From assembly GCA_956465555.1 (NCBI GenBank), contig OY101119.1, positions 1,524,129 to 1,588,128 on the forward strand: a DNA stretch of 64,000 nt, in the 5' to 3' direction. This DNA comes from Nitzschia sp. pyKryTriq1 (Eukaryota; Bacillariophyta; Bacillariophyceae; Bacillariales; Bacillariaceae). The notes under the pieces were generated by a model that saw only the letters and a program-made list of their open reading frames with translations, had not been told where the DNA came from and searched no databases. Below, piece by piece: positions 10,346 through 19,748 of the stretch (position 1 is the first letter of the stretch; each line of letters begins with the position of its first letter). The position numbers and the translations under genes were made by a program.

Positions 10346-13105
10346 TTAGTCCTCTAATTTGGCAGTTACTTCCATGAGCAGAACTTCCAAACCTCTGACA
10401 TCCCCAGGCAAGCTACCTCCATGTGATCTTGCTTTGGTAATTCTTTTCAAAACGCCCGACAGCAAGAATTTGGATTTCGTAAGCTCTTCTTTGTTTTCTT
10501 GTTGATAGTGGACGATTTGACTGACAGTTCTGCACACCCGCTCGACCTGCTGGTCGTCTTTTTCCCAAGATCTAATCGACGTAAGTGACCTGTATTCCTT
10601 CATGAGATTCTCATATACCTCCATGTCAAGGCCAACTTGACCATACATGAACGCCTTTGTTTCATAGACCCAAGGAGCACTTGTTGATGCTGCTAGACGA
10701 TCCAGCAACTCCTGAACTCGTACCAAACTCCTGCGAGCTGAGTCCAACGCAGCTTTGTCGGCCTTCTCCTTGGCTGTGACATAATTCTCAACCATTCCGC
10801 CAACAATAGCTCGAACGCATTTTTCCTCCAATTCGGGTATTCCCTTTGAAGGTTGTGAACTTTTCAAGCTGAGAAGCACGCCACAGGCCTGCGCAGCCTC
10901 ATCAAACTTGCGAAGATCTAGACACGTGTAGAGTTTGCTGACCCACACTCGCCAATTGTTTCTGCTGTGTTTCAGGGATTCCACAAGTGCGGGATATGCC
11001 TCGCCTGGATGTTTGTTATGCAAGTGAATGGCTGCTACGTTTGCCCAAGCTTCGGCTTCCTCAGGGTGTTGTTGGACCACCTCGGTAAAAGCAGTCAGTG
11101 CACTATTCCAATCTTCCAATTGCATGCAAATTGTGCCAACTCTGAACCATACGGTTGGGATCAAGGGTCGAAGCTTCAAGGCATGCCGATAGTTCTCTAC
11201 AGATTTTCGCAAGTCGCCAGAATCGAAGTAGAACTTGCCCAGAGAGATGTAGGCCTGGGAGAATCGCCCTCGCGAAAGCTCGATCGCCTTCTGATAATGC
11301 TCTGGTTCGTTGGTGATATCACCAAGAGCAGTCCACATCCGTGGCGTTGGATTGATGGTCAACCTCTCCCTCACGATATCCTCCGCCCGCTTCTCCCGTC
11401 CGGCACGACGATAGCAGTCAACAACTTCATCCCAGGATTCAATCTCTGTAAATATTTCTGCAGCACTGGTCACGACTCCAATTTGGGCGTATCGTTCAGC
11501 AACATCCCGGAGCATCTGCCACCTCGGAGGATAGACGATACTATGAAGATTCTTCAGGCGATCCTGGACTGGTGACGAATCTTCGATGCTTCTGTGGGTC
11601 GACTGCGTAATTGTCAATCGATTAGTGTGCTGGTCTGCGAGAGCTTGCATTTGTAAAATTGCTCTCTCCTTTGTGTGACTGCCTTCGAATTCAAGCCATG
11701 CTCGTTCCAGCAAAGCTGTCGAGTAAACAATCCAATCATTATGATGGCAAAGAACTCTAGATAGATATGCAGACATTTCCTCCGATGTCAATCGATCAGC
11801 CGGGTTGTTGTCCTTGATATCCAAACACATCCCTAGTAAAATGGCTTGATCCAGGATGGTCAATTCCTGAATTTTGTTTTCATCCTCGTCGTCAAATTGT
11901 ACTCTTTCGTGCAGAATCCCATCCTCAGAGAAACCAACCATTTGCGATTTGATCTTTTCTTGCTCCTCATGTTCTCTAGCAACCGACAAAATTTCCCCTG
12001 CTTCCTTTACGGAAGTGGCTCGAACGACCAATTGAGCTGTTGCCTTTGATTGAAATTTCGTCCGCTTGCCTTGAGCCCCCGAAACTTCTAAAAATAGCCC
12101 AGATATTTCTTTTGCCTGCAGAAAGAGCTTTTTCCCTTGCTTCGGGCGATCGAAATGATGGCAAGCTAGCCCAAACTCGAGAGTTACCATGGCTCGCAAG
12201 TATTTGCTATGGCCCATCGTTTTGCGAATGCAAAGGGGGTAAATGAACTCGATTTCTTTCCACAAAGTAGCGGTTGGTTCGTGGGTAAGCAGAAGCCTTT
12301 CGTGGGCAACTGCTGCACGGGCACTCCAAATTGAAGCAGCCGAAAGGTGCGAAATGAGCTGCACAAAACTTTCCCCAATTGGAGCAGTTTCATCAAATTG
12401 GGCGCTTATCCAGCGCGTACGATTGGGGTCGGCAAGGGTTAAGAAAATGCAACGAGCCAACAAGAGAAAATACGGAGCTTCGACAACTTGACACGGCCAC
12501 TGACCATCGCATGCTAGCTCAGAAAGAACAGCGTTATGGTAATGTGTGTGTCGCTTTGCAGTAATTGTCTTGGAGTTATCACCATCTTCTTCCGCCTTCA
12601 ACACATTCCGGAAGCACTCATGGGGATTCACACCAGACGATTTTGTTTGGACGTCAAATGCTGGTCCAGTGTAATTGAGCTGTTGAAAGAGATTGAATGC
12701 TGCTATTCCGATAAATTCGGCTTCAATACAATCCACCACAGTGGTACAGTTTGATAGAAGGCGTTGTCGAATTTCATCCCACACAGAGACATTACCACTC
12801 TCGGAGGAAGTTCCACTAAACAAAGACACTGCAAATTCACCCTTCAAGATTTCGATGTATCGGCCACTTGAGAGAAGAAAAGAAGTGTCTGCGATGCGAG
12901 TTACATTCGTTGGTGCCCCCCCCTCCCACTTCGGATACTTGTTTTCCCATTGTTTTGCTACTGTGTCCAACTCCAATCGCATCGCGAAGCGATCGCTGTT
13001 GCTTATAGAAGGTCCGCCATCTCCAGGCTGATCAAAGTCGACACCAGCCAGATCGAGGGCTGCGAAGCCCAGGCCGCTTTCGGAGTCACTATCATCGGTG
13101 TCCAT
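10346..13105 (-). CDS. TTC27: TTC27/Emw1-type tetratricopeptide repeat protein
   Basis: Single exon, 919 residues, ATG at 13105. The family is defined by human TTC27 and yeast Emw1, essential TPR proteins linked to cell integrity and growth. The amino-terminal half carries the family-specific run ending with AILLGMCLDIKDNNPADRL, DWIVYSTALLERAWLEFE and ERAILQMQALADQHT. The carboxy-terminal half holds consecutive TPRs from about residue 520, including YAQIGVVTSAAEIFTEIESW, FSQAYISLGKFYFDSGDLRK and PTVWFRVGTICMQLEDWNSA. Length is close to the usual 800-900 residues. Nothing looks broken. Function in the alga is inferred only from the family. Confidence 0.88.
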   Translation of the reverse strand: MDTDDSDSESGLGFAALDLAGVDFDQPGDGGPSISNSDRFAMRLELDTVAKQWENKYPKWEGGAPTNVTRIADTSFLLSSGRYIEILKGEFAVSLFSGTSSESGNVSVWDEIRQRLLSNCTTVVDCIEAEFIGIAAFNLFQQLNYTGPAFDVQTKSSGVNPHECFRNVLKAEEDGDNSKTITAKRHTHYHNAVLSELACDGQWPCQVVEAPYFLLLARCIFLTLADPNRTRWISAQFDETAPIGESFVQLISHLSAASIWSARAAVAHERLLLTHEPTATLWKEIEFIYPLCIRKTMGHSKYLRAMVTLEFGLACHHFDRPKQGKKLFLQAKEISGLFLEVSGAQGKRTKFQSKATAQLVVRATSVKEAGEILSVAREHEEQEKIKSQMVGFSEDGILHERVQFDDEDENKIQELTILDQAILLGMCLDIKDNNPADRLTSEEMSAYLSRVLCHHNDWIVYSTALLERAWLEFEGSHTKERAILQMQALADQHTNRLTITQSTHRSIEDSSPVQDRLKNLHSIVYPPRWQMLRDVAERYAQIGVVTSAAEIFTEIESWDEVVDCYRRAGREKRAEDIVRERLTINPTPRMWTALGDITNEPEHYQKAIELSRGRFSQAYISLGKFYFDSGDLRKSVENYRHALKLRPLIPTVWFRVGTICMQLEDWNSALTAFTEVVQQHPEEAEAWANVAAIHLHNKHPGEAYPALVESLKHSRNNWRVWVSKLYTCLDLRKFDEAAQACGVLLSLKSSQPSKGIPELEEKCVRAIVGGMVENYVTAKEKADKAALDSARRSLVRVQELLDRLAASTSAPWVYETKAFMYGQVGLDMEVYENLMKEYRSLTSIRSWEKDDQQVERVCRTVSQIVHYQQENKEELTKSKFLLSGVLKRITKARSHGGSLPGDVRGLEVLLMEVTAKLED

Positions 13106-14313
13106 GGCGAATTTCTGATTGTCGATGAGTCCCAGGTAAGTTCAAAAGATGCTGCACCACGAAGGAAACAAACTTAACGGTGCGAATGAAGAATGCAGAA
13201 GTAGTTGTAGTCTACAAAAACAAGGAAGGAAGAAGGATGTGGATTCTGGATGAATGATAAAGGTCCAAAATAATGAGTGGCAGTTAGCGTCCGAGCGTCG
13301 GCGGGAACTCTGTGGACTGCTTGCGATCTTTGCTCTCGGAGTCGTCTTATTGGGAATAACGGGGTTCCTGCTCTATCTGCAGACGACTCGCCACCTCTCT
13401 CACGCGCGCCGTGCACCGAACCTTGCGCGTCCATCATGCGTGCAAGTGACACGGATCCACTCTTTACCTATCGGCTGATGTACAGACCGGGGGTACCTTT
13501 GGGGGATCTTTATGGGGACCGATAGCTAAAGAGTGCACGGAGATCGATGACAAAGAATAAGAAGAAAGCAAGTCACAAAAAAGACAAAATTAATAGATCA
13601 AGAAGGATGCTGTAGTCACCAGACAAATCAAGAAATCCTCCTCATCAACAATGGAAGGATCAAAGAAGATGCAACGAAATGCTAGTAGCAGTGGTAGATT
13701 GTAGATAGCTGGAGTATTTAGTAGTAGCATTTGCCTGGAGTCTCTACAGTACGTACGGACCACGGGACGAGAGAACTTTTCTCTGAAAGAATGCGCGCAA
13801 CCACGTGGCCCCCCACAAAAAAACGTTGCCCCCCCCCTCCATGATTGGCTGTTCGATATGAGATAGTTTATCAGCACGATCCGATCTTTCGGTTCTGTGT
13901 CCGGCTCTTGATGGATCGACAGAGAGACGCCGACAGTTTCACCTTTTGATCTGCTTGCAGTCTGCTTCATTGTAGACCATCTTTGATGTGTCATTACGAA
14001 TAGATATCAGCTTTCACCTTGATCTTCATCTTTCACTAGTAGCTTTTAGCTTCTGTGTTTCTAGTTCCTCTGCGATCTCACCAGGCCGAGATCGCTTTCT
14101 TCGAGACTCTCCGTCATTGCTTTTGCCATTCGGCTTCACAAGACTTCTTCCTTGTACAAGGCCTTGCCTGATAGACTTTCTGTTTCAGAAGCACGGTACA
14201 ATGCTCTCCTCAAGATAAGCGTCCAGAAACAAGAAGATGTATTGCTCGTAGCTCGCAATCCATGCATGACAAACAAACGCAGACTGGAGGATATCGAGGT
14301 ATCGGCAGGCCGA
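13106..14313. other. Spacer between TTC27 and the Rheb-like gene
   Basis: Both flanking genes are on the minus strand, so this holds the TTC27 promoter and the Rheb-like gene's 3' flank. Several frames of 70-134 codons are open but none has a domain or sensible composition. Homopolymer runs of C and A occur near 13810-13840. Confidence 0.45.
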
Positions 14314-14889
14314 CTACAAAATTAGACACCCCCCTTCACCGTTCTCCGCCAATAGACCATCGTCTTTCTCAATCTCTTTGAGCAAAGTATGGAAGACATC
14401 AGCCACATGTTCCCCCGTCTTGCTGGAACACTCCATGTAGGGCACACCCCAGGAATCTGCCAAAGACTGAGCGTCAGCCTGGCTGACCTGCCGGCCATCA
14501 TTGAGATCTTTCATACTTCCCACCAGAATTCGTGGCACATCGGGGGCATCCCCCAATGTGTTGAGTAATGCATCGTTAACCTGATCGATGGTGTCGAATG
14601 ACTGACGCGAGGCAATGGAAAAGACCAAGACGTATCCATGGACGCCCAGAGAGGCATTACGCGAGAGCCGCGAGAACTCGTCCATACCGGCCGTGTCCAC
14701 AATGTCTGTGGCGAAGTGAACCTTGCGGAACCGGATCGTTTTGTGGTGCGTACTTTCTATCGTTGGATCGTAGGCTTCGGAGAAGCTGCCTGTCACAAAT
14801 GAATGCGTCAAAGAGGACTTCCCAACGGCCCGCGCACCGAGGACTGCGACCTTCCTATTTACAAGCGTGGGGCCCTTGTTGTTGGTCAT
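14314..14889 (-). CDS. Rheb-like Ras-superfamily small GTPase with degenerate G-boxes
   Basis: Single exon, 191 residues, ending in the prenylation box CLIL (leucine predicts geranylgeranylation). The P-loop GARAVGKSS (residues 18-26) has the Rheb-type arginine where Ras has Gly12. The effector loop YDPTIEST (40-47) also fits Rheb, as does GYVLVFSIASRQSFDTI. Rheb activates TOR on endolysosomal membranes. Two boxes are unusual. Switch II reads DTAGMDEF, with Met69 where Ras has the catalytic Gln61. The guanine-specificity box reads GSMKDL (124-129) where Ras and Rheb have G-N-K-x-D, so both the Asn and the Lys are replaced. The G5-like segment ECSSKTGEH is intact. The protein may hydrolyse GTP poorly or have altered nucleotide preference. 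Rheb assignment is likely; other Ras-family branches are possible. Confidence 0.82.
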   Translation of the reverse strand: MTNNKGPTLVNRKVAVLGARAVGKSSLTHSFVTGSFSEAYDPTIESTHHKTIRFRKVHFATDIVDTAGMDEFSRLSRNASLGVHGYVLVFSIASRQSFDTIDQVNDALLNTLGDAPDVPRILVGSMKDLNDGRQVSQADAQSLADSWGVPYMECSSKTGEHVADVFHTLLKEIEKDDGLLAENGEGGCLIL

Positions 14890-15345
14890 TGTCGCAGCTT
14901 AATTTTTGAGTCACAAAAAAGCTTTGTGAGTAGTTGTACTTGTAGCAGCAAGCAGCAAATTCAAGGGCTGGACCACCGAGATTTTAGAGCCTGTTCCGGT
15001 CAAGGGTCAAATACCTTTGAACCAAAACAAACAATATTGATACCGGTACAAGGGCAGTGTCGAGTGTGATACGAGTACTTGTGGGCGGGCTTCAAAGTGT
15101 CACTTGTCGCTGATGGTCAGTGGTCAGTACTGGGTACCTGTACTCGTACCGGTAGTCTACTGTACCACTACATGCTGTACCGTGGTTGTATGGCGACCAT
15201 TTCACGGTTCATGGCGGATTACTGTGATCATTATTGCAGGCACAAATAAACAATCCCTGGATCATTGCGGACAACTACACGTGACGTCACACAGTGCCTA
15301 CGTGGCACACCTTCGCCAGATACAGTACCAGATATGTAATCCTAC
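14890..15345. other. Spacer upstream of the Rheb-like gene with palindromic array
   Basis: Palindromic motifs are concentrated here: TACCGGTACA at 15041-15050, and GGTACCTGTACTCGTACCGG at 15133-15152, followed by more GTAC steps to about 15182. No gene is supported. Confidence 0.5.
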
Positions 15346-15348
15346 GGA

Positions 15349-15684
15349 TTACCTGGTGCCGCCTCGGTAGCCGCCTGCGTTGGCGACGAATTTGTCCCAC
15401 GACACGGCGTCGGAATGCCACTCGGTAGGTTTTCCTAATATCAGGTATAAGGCAAGGATGCTGGCTACTGCCGTACGGAGGAAATACGTCTGAATGTCCG
15501 CATAGTAGCAATCGTCAACGTGATGGTCGTATCCTGGAGCTTCGCGAGATCCGTCAGCTTTGTTGTGGTTGACTGTGAGTTGGAGTCTCCTCGGTGGTTG
15601 GAGTGGTTGGAGTCGCACAGAGTTTGTCTGTTGACATGCTTTCTCAGCAGCGTCGGTGGCGAACTTACAAAAATATTCATGCAT
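15349..15684 (-). CDS. Possible small membrane protein, unknown
   Basis: Open frame of 111 residues from ATG 15684. The last 60 residues look protein-like: a hydrophobic segment RTAVASILALYLILG followed by KPTEWHSDAVSWDKFV and a Gly/Arg-rich tail. An intron could remove part of the amino-terminal half: a good donor GTAAGT lies at the fifth codon and CACAG acceptors lie downstream. Only 24 bp separates this start from the start of the opposite-strand frame at 15709, so at least one of the two models is wrong at its 5' end. No family recognised. Confidence 0.3.
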   Translation of the reverse strand: MHEYFCKFATDAAEKACQQTNSVRLQPLQPPRRLQLTVNHNKADGSREAPGYDHHVDDCYYADIQTYFLRTAVASILALYLILGKPTEWHSDAVSWDKFVANAGGYRGGTR

Positions 15685-15708
15685 CAATCAATCAATCAAT
15701 CAGCAACC

Positions 15709-16143
15709 ATGAGTACTCTCGACTTCCCCATCATTTTTGCAACCAGGATTGCGTGTTTCAACAATCGAATTGATTGTTTTACCACGAGCTGGGACGTTGG
15801 GGATATGGTTGTTGCCGATGGTCGGCTGGCGCTCCTCGATGGAAGCAGACTTGGACTCTACCCCAGCGATCAGCAGCATGTCTCGTTCAGTCAGCGCAGA
15901 TACCTCATGTTGATCTGGATTTCAAAGATCGAGAAAATGATTTGCAAACCGTTCCGTTCGGCGGGAGGAAACTATGTGGGCTACAGGATCGAAATCTTCG
16001 GCGAGTTTGGTCGGGTGTCGCAAGAAGGACCACTGAAGGAGAGGCTCCTTCTCAAGGTCGCATACGCTGAGGTCGAACCGATTGTCGATGCTATTGAGCA
16101 CGCAAGCAAGGCATTGGCTCATCAAGCATCCAACCAACACTAG
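15709..16143 (+). CDS. Hypothetical protein, 144 residues
   Basis: Frame from ATG 15709 following a CAATCAATCAAT microsatellite. The protein is of average composition with alternating hydrophobic and charged residues (FPIIFATRIACFNNRIDCF, then YLMLIWISKIEKMI and LLLKVAYAEVEPIVDAIEHA). It has no signal peptide and no motif I recognise. Gene status rests only on length, composition and a plausible start. The same frame is open upstream to 15520. Confidence 0.4.
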   Translation: MSTLDFPIIFATRIACFNNRIDCFTTSWDVGDMVVADGRLALLDGSRLGLYPSDQQHVSFSQRRYLMLIWISKIEKMICKPFRSAGGNYVGYRIEIFGEFGRVSQEGPLKERLLLKVAYAEVEPIVDAIEHASKALAHQASNQH

Positions 16144-16541
16144 CTACCGGTAGGCACAATGGCGTCTGCAAGCGCAACGCAATGCAAGACTGCTACAGTA
16201 CCGGTATCATGGTCCGCAGTGGTTTTTTACATTCATTTCTCTGCGTAATGCGTGCGCGGGAGCGGTATCGACGTCGGAGGATGAGGCACGCGTTAAGTGG
16301 GTATTTTAGCGTTAATTTTTTGCCGATATTTTGTAAATTGTTAATACTCGCAAAACGTGTAGTCTCATACTTTCCTCTCTGATCATCTCGTAAGCGCTAC
16401 GTAGAGCTCTGGGACAGTCATTTGTCACTGCTGATATACCGGTACCTTCTTCCATATCCCAACACTTTGAACCCCCCCTGCCTCTTAACATCCTACTGTA
16501 TAGTACTCCATACCTTATATGATATCATATCACGAACTGCA
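16144..16541. promoter_or_regulatory. Upstream region of RAD9
   Basis: Holds ACAGTACCGGTATC near 16195 and ATACCGGTACC at 16436-16446, about 100 bp before the RAD9 start. This is the same palindromic motif found upstream of many genes here. No coding signal. Confidence 0.4.
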
Positions 16542-17549
16542 ATGGACTGCGTCATTCCCAGCCACTCGGTGCGACCATTCTGTGCTGCCATTGCTTGTTT
16601 GTCCCGAGTAGGCAAAGATTTGCTGTGGGAGTTCGATCCTGTCGATGGATTGACAATTCGAGCCTTGTCGGACTCCAAGGCCGTATTTTCTTCTTTTCAT
16701 TACGAGCCCACATTCTTTCATCGGTGCTCATGCCCCCGACTGGCAAGAAAGCGGAAACGAAAGAATCAGAATGGCCATGGCCAAAATCAACAAGACGATG
16801 AAACACTGGGTCGCTGGTGTGTGCGGGTCGCTATCAAATCACTAGCAGCCGTTGTACGGCCACGCAAGGACGTGCTTAGTCTGCAGCTTTTAACCGTGGG
16901 AGATCTATTGGCATTTGAGTTCCGGCTGCAACGACCTGAGGGAGCGATCACACGAGTCACACACAAGGTTGGCGTTGCCACGGCAACGAGCATCGCTGCC
17001 GTGACGTCCATGGAGAAGGCTTCGGAACTTTTCGTGCAACCCAGCGTCGTCTTGACCATGTTGGAGCCTCTACGACGGTCAGCTGAAATGGCTCTTTTGA
17101 TCAACGACGAGCACAAGTTGATTTCGAGCGTCAGCTTTACTCACGACGATCTTGGGGACAACAACGGCAATGTTGCGCTGGCAGCTGCCAAGCAGTCAGC
17201 GGGGGCTTCGTCCCTCAAGACTGAAACGAGTATAGGATTTGACGAATTGGTGGACTTGCATTATGTGTCGCTGCTAGATGAAGACGAAACGGAAACCATA
17301 CCCCCACCAGCGGATCTCAAAGAACAAGTCGTCCTAGTCTTTACCATCAAGGAATTCAAGGCCATGTTACAATTTTGTGCTCAATCTCATTTCGATCAAG
17401 AACTTCCTATTACTCTGCAATTCTTCTGGGGTGGCAAGCCCATGGTGGTTGTGACCAAATCACAGGGGTTTTCGGCGGAGCTTGTCATGGCAACTCTGGA
17501 TCACAAGCTTCTTGGAAGTATGAAGGCTTCCGCTGGATCCACCAACTAG
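16542..17549 (+). CDS. RAD9: RAD9 checkpoint clamp subunit
   Basis: Single exon, 335 residues. RAD9 forms the RAD9-RAD1-HUS1 ring loaded at damaged DNA to activate the ATR checkpoint. The amino terminus fits the RAD9 PCNA-like fold: an IPSHSVRPFCAAIACLSRVG helix, EFDPVDGLTIRALSDSKAVF (compare L-EPLEDGLSLRTVN-SRSAY in animal RAD9) and FHYEPTFFHR. The carboxy-terminal domain contains VFTIKEFKAMLQFCAQSH and LPITLQFFWGGKPMVV, which match the second PCNA-like half (F-LKE-RG-L-FAE and F--PG-P). The long phosphorylated tail of human RAD9 is missing. The frame is open to 16422, but the ATG at 16542 aligns with the family start and removes a leader without sense. Confidence 0.85.
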   Translation: MDCVIPSHSVRPFCAAIACLSRVGKDLLWEFDPVDGLTIRALSDSKAVFSSFHYEPTFFHRCSCPRLARKRKRKNQNGHGQNQQDDETLGRWCVRVAIKSLAAVVRPRKDVLSLQLLTVGDLLAFEFRLQRPEGAITRVTHKVGVATATSIAAVTSMEKASELFVQPSVVLTMLEPLRRSAEMALLINDEHKLISSVSFTHDDLGDNNGNVALAAAKQSAGASSLKTETSIGFDELVDLHYVSLLDEDETETIPPPADLKEQVVLVFTIKEFKAMLQFCAQSHFDQELPITLQFFWGGKPMVVVTKSQGFSAELVMATLDHKLLGSMKASAGSTN

Positions 17550-18710
17550 TCTAGTAGACATGGAACGACATGGGGATGGTAGATACGAAAAATCATCCCA
17601 TCAATCATCATTTGGGTAGGTCCCTAAAAAGTTCAAAAGTAGTACGTCCGTAGTGACATCCTACAGTACAAGTACCATTGAGGTTGCGGGAACGTGATGT
17701 TCGTTCCGCAGGCGCAGCTCACCCCTTAGTCAAAAAATGCCATTCCCGCAAGTGCATAACAGGTAGTTGTGCCTCGTGGCATCACTCATCTCTAGCCGCA
17801 AAGTGCCTTGTAGATCCTCAGCAAAATGTTCTCCAAGGTCAAGATCACCACCGATGATGGCTGCTCCATCGTCTACCTCTCGATGGTGGATCTGAATTCT
17901 TCCTGTTCTACAACTACTACTTAAATCTAGTCATCTTGCTGTGTTGTGTTGTGTTGTGTTCTCGTATTTCAGTAGTAGTACTGTATACTGTAGTAGCTGC
18001 TGCCATGTAGTATGTAGTAACGCACAGTGAAAGCACGTAAAAGCACGTGCTTTTTGTCTTCATCACTCAGAGAACAGAGGTATGTAGTACCCTGCGGGAA
18101 TGTAGCATATTCACCATACCTGCTGATCGTGCTGTCTTCATGTTCTTTGTGACGTCCTTCTTCTCTGAGTCCTGAATCGAGTCTAGTAGGTTCTACTGAT
18201 GATACTTTGATAGTTTGATCTGAAGAAAAGATTGTCAGAGCAAGACTTTTACTCTACAATCAACGCTTTTGACGATGATCGATTCTTTGAAAAGTGAGCT
18301 CTCCGATGATTGTTCCTTGTTCCACCTCTCGGGAGCAACGACGAACATTCGTCCCTCGTCTCTCGCGCCAAAACCAAGATCCCGATAGATCACACTTTGC
18401 CTGACAGGCGTGCAGACCCGACGGACGAGGACAGCTGCTCCCCGACCGTCCGGCTACCGGTGCACCCGAATGCAAAGCACGCGCCAACCGCGCACCGCCA
18501 AGTTCAAAATGCATTTCTTATTTGGTTCTATTTCTTGAATCCCGGTTTTCGATGCTGCCGGGGAACAGAAGGAACCTGTTCCGCGCCGCCATGGAGAGAA
18601 CAATCAATAAAAAATACTGTTGTTAAAAAATAAGCAAAATGAGCCGTCTAACAACGGCTGCGTCAGCTCACCGTCCTACGTCATGGCATACCATGGAAAG
18701 AGATGGGGGA
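17550..18710. other. Spacer downstream of RAD9
   Basis: No supportable gene. A tiny ATG frame at 17826-17924 (32 codons) is not convincing. GTGTT and AGTAGT simple repeats occur near 17940-18000. Confidence 0.45.
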
Positions 18711-18875
18711 TAGTGTGGGAAAAAGGGCAGTCATTTCCGTTCGTACACCGATGGAAAGGATCCACAGATCACAATCCACAAAATTTCGACTGAAGATCAG
18801 CCTGCCGACATTCTGACGAAACCATTGAATGAAGAGCTCCTAGTTCGACATCGAAAGGAGATCATGGGATGGTAG
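18711..18875 (+). pseudogene. Ty1/copia pol fragment: carboxy terminus of RNase H
   Basis: The frame ending at the TAG at 18873-18875 reads SHFRSYTDGKDPQITIHKIS followed by QPADILTKPL and a final HRKEIMGW. This is the classic end of copia RNase H: the HHFR block, the ADILTKPL block, and the G-W at the end. Only about 55 codons of it remain. It is followed at once by a purine-rich tract and an LTR start, so the 3' end of the element is intact while everything upstream is gone. Confidence 0.8.
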
Positions 18876-18895
18876 CCTGAGCCGACTCGAGCAAC

Positions 18896-18908
18896 CCGAA
18901 AGAGGGAG
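18896..18908 (+). other. Polypurine tract of the copia relic
   Basis: GAAAGAGGGAG directly precedes a TG dinucleotide and lies 20 bp after the pol stop, as expected for the plus-strand primer of an LTR element. Confidence 0.6.
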
Positions 18909-19213
18909 TGTAAGAATAATCAGGTAATGAGCTCTGAGGATTCGAGTCACTCTCACGACTCAGAGTGGGATTAACCGGAGCATTCCGAATACGAATGGTG
19001 CACGTTTGGAGAACTCTTCGGAGGCTTTCGAAGAACCCCTTCGTTATGAAAAGAGGCTCGAAGAATATCGGAGGAGATCCATGGGAGAATGAAAAGAATC
19101 CATTCCCCTCAGAATACCCATAACGAAAAGCTCACAATTTTAATAATTCCATTTTAGGAAACGTTAAAACACTATTCGCCCAAATACTAGGCTCATTACC
19201 TCAGTATTTCAAC
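18909..19213 (+). mobile_element. Putative 3' LTR of the copia relic
   Basis: Begins with TGTAAGAATAATC right after the polypurine tract. The end is uncertain; TTTCAACA at 19206-19213 is a plausible CA terminus. No matching 5' LTR is present in the window, so the boundary cannot be confirmed. Confidence 0.45.
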
Positions 19214-19432
19214 ATCATGGTCGTCGCTCCCTCTCAGCTCCCTCGCTGCTCGAGAATTCCTCTCTCGCTGCTCGAGGGGGGGCTGGGGGATGATTCGCAC
19301 GGCGGCTTTCAAAACTACCAACGGTCTGACCCTCCTCCGTCCTTGTTCCCCGACTACGATACATAGCGAGGAAACAACAACGAAGATGTACGTACATGCA
19401 GAGAAGTATGGTTCTCTGCGTACATGCATCCA

Positions 19433-19490
19433 CACCGGTACAGTACTGTACCAGTACCAAGTACCAGTACCAGGTACTACTGTACATTCG
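19433..19490. repeat. Palindromic GTAC/ACCGGT array
   Basis: CACCGGTACAGTACTGTACC leads into overlapping GTACCAGTACCAAGTACC steps, about 260 bp before the next gene. It belongs to the window-wide motif family. Confidence 0.6.
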
Positions 19491-19748
19491 TACGATTACT
19501 ACGATGCCGGTCTATCGCCCCGATGAAGTAAGAACGATACCGTAGTTCGGGTTCAATCTGGAATCACCATTCATCATCCCCATTCCCCATCATCATCATC
19601 ATCATCTTCAGCCATCGCAGCACGAAATACTAACGACAAAGCACAGAAATATCTGAACCAACCTGGAAAGGAGGCCGTTTTGTTTTTCGGATTGCAAAAA
19701 ATTGTAAATTGCACTTCACCGACTCTCGTCGGATTGAGACTTGAGCCT

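Noticed and set aside
17826-17924. 32-codon ATG frame after RAD9
   Set aside because: Too short, no conservation evidence, ends in a run of threonine codons from simple sequence.
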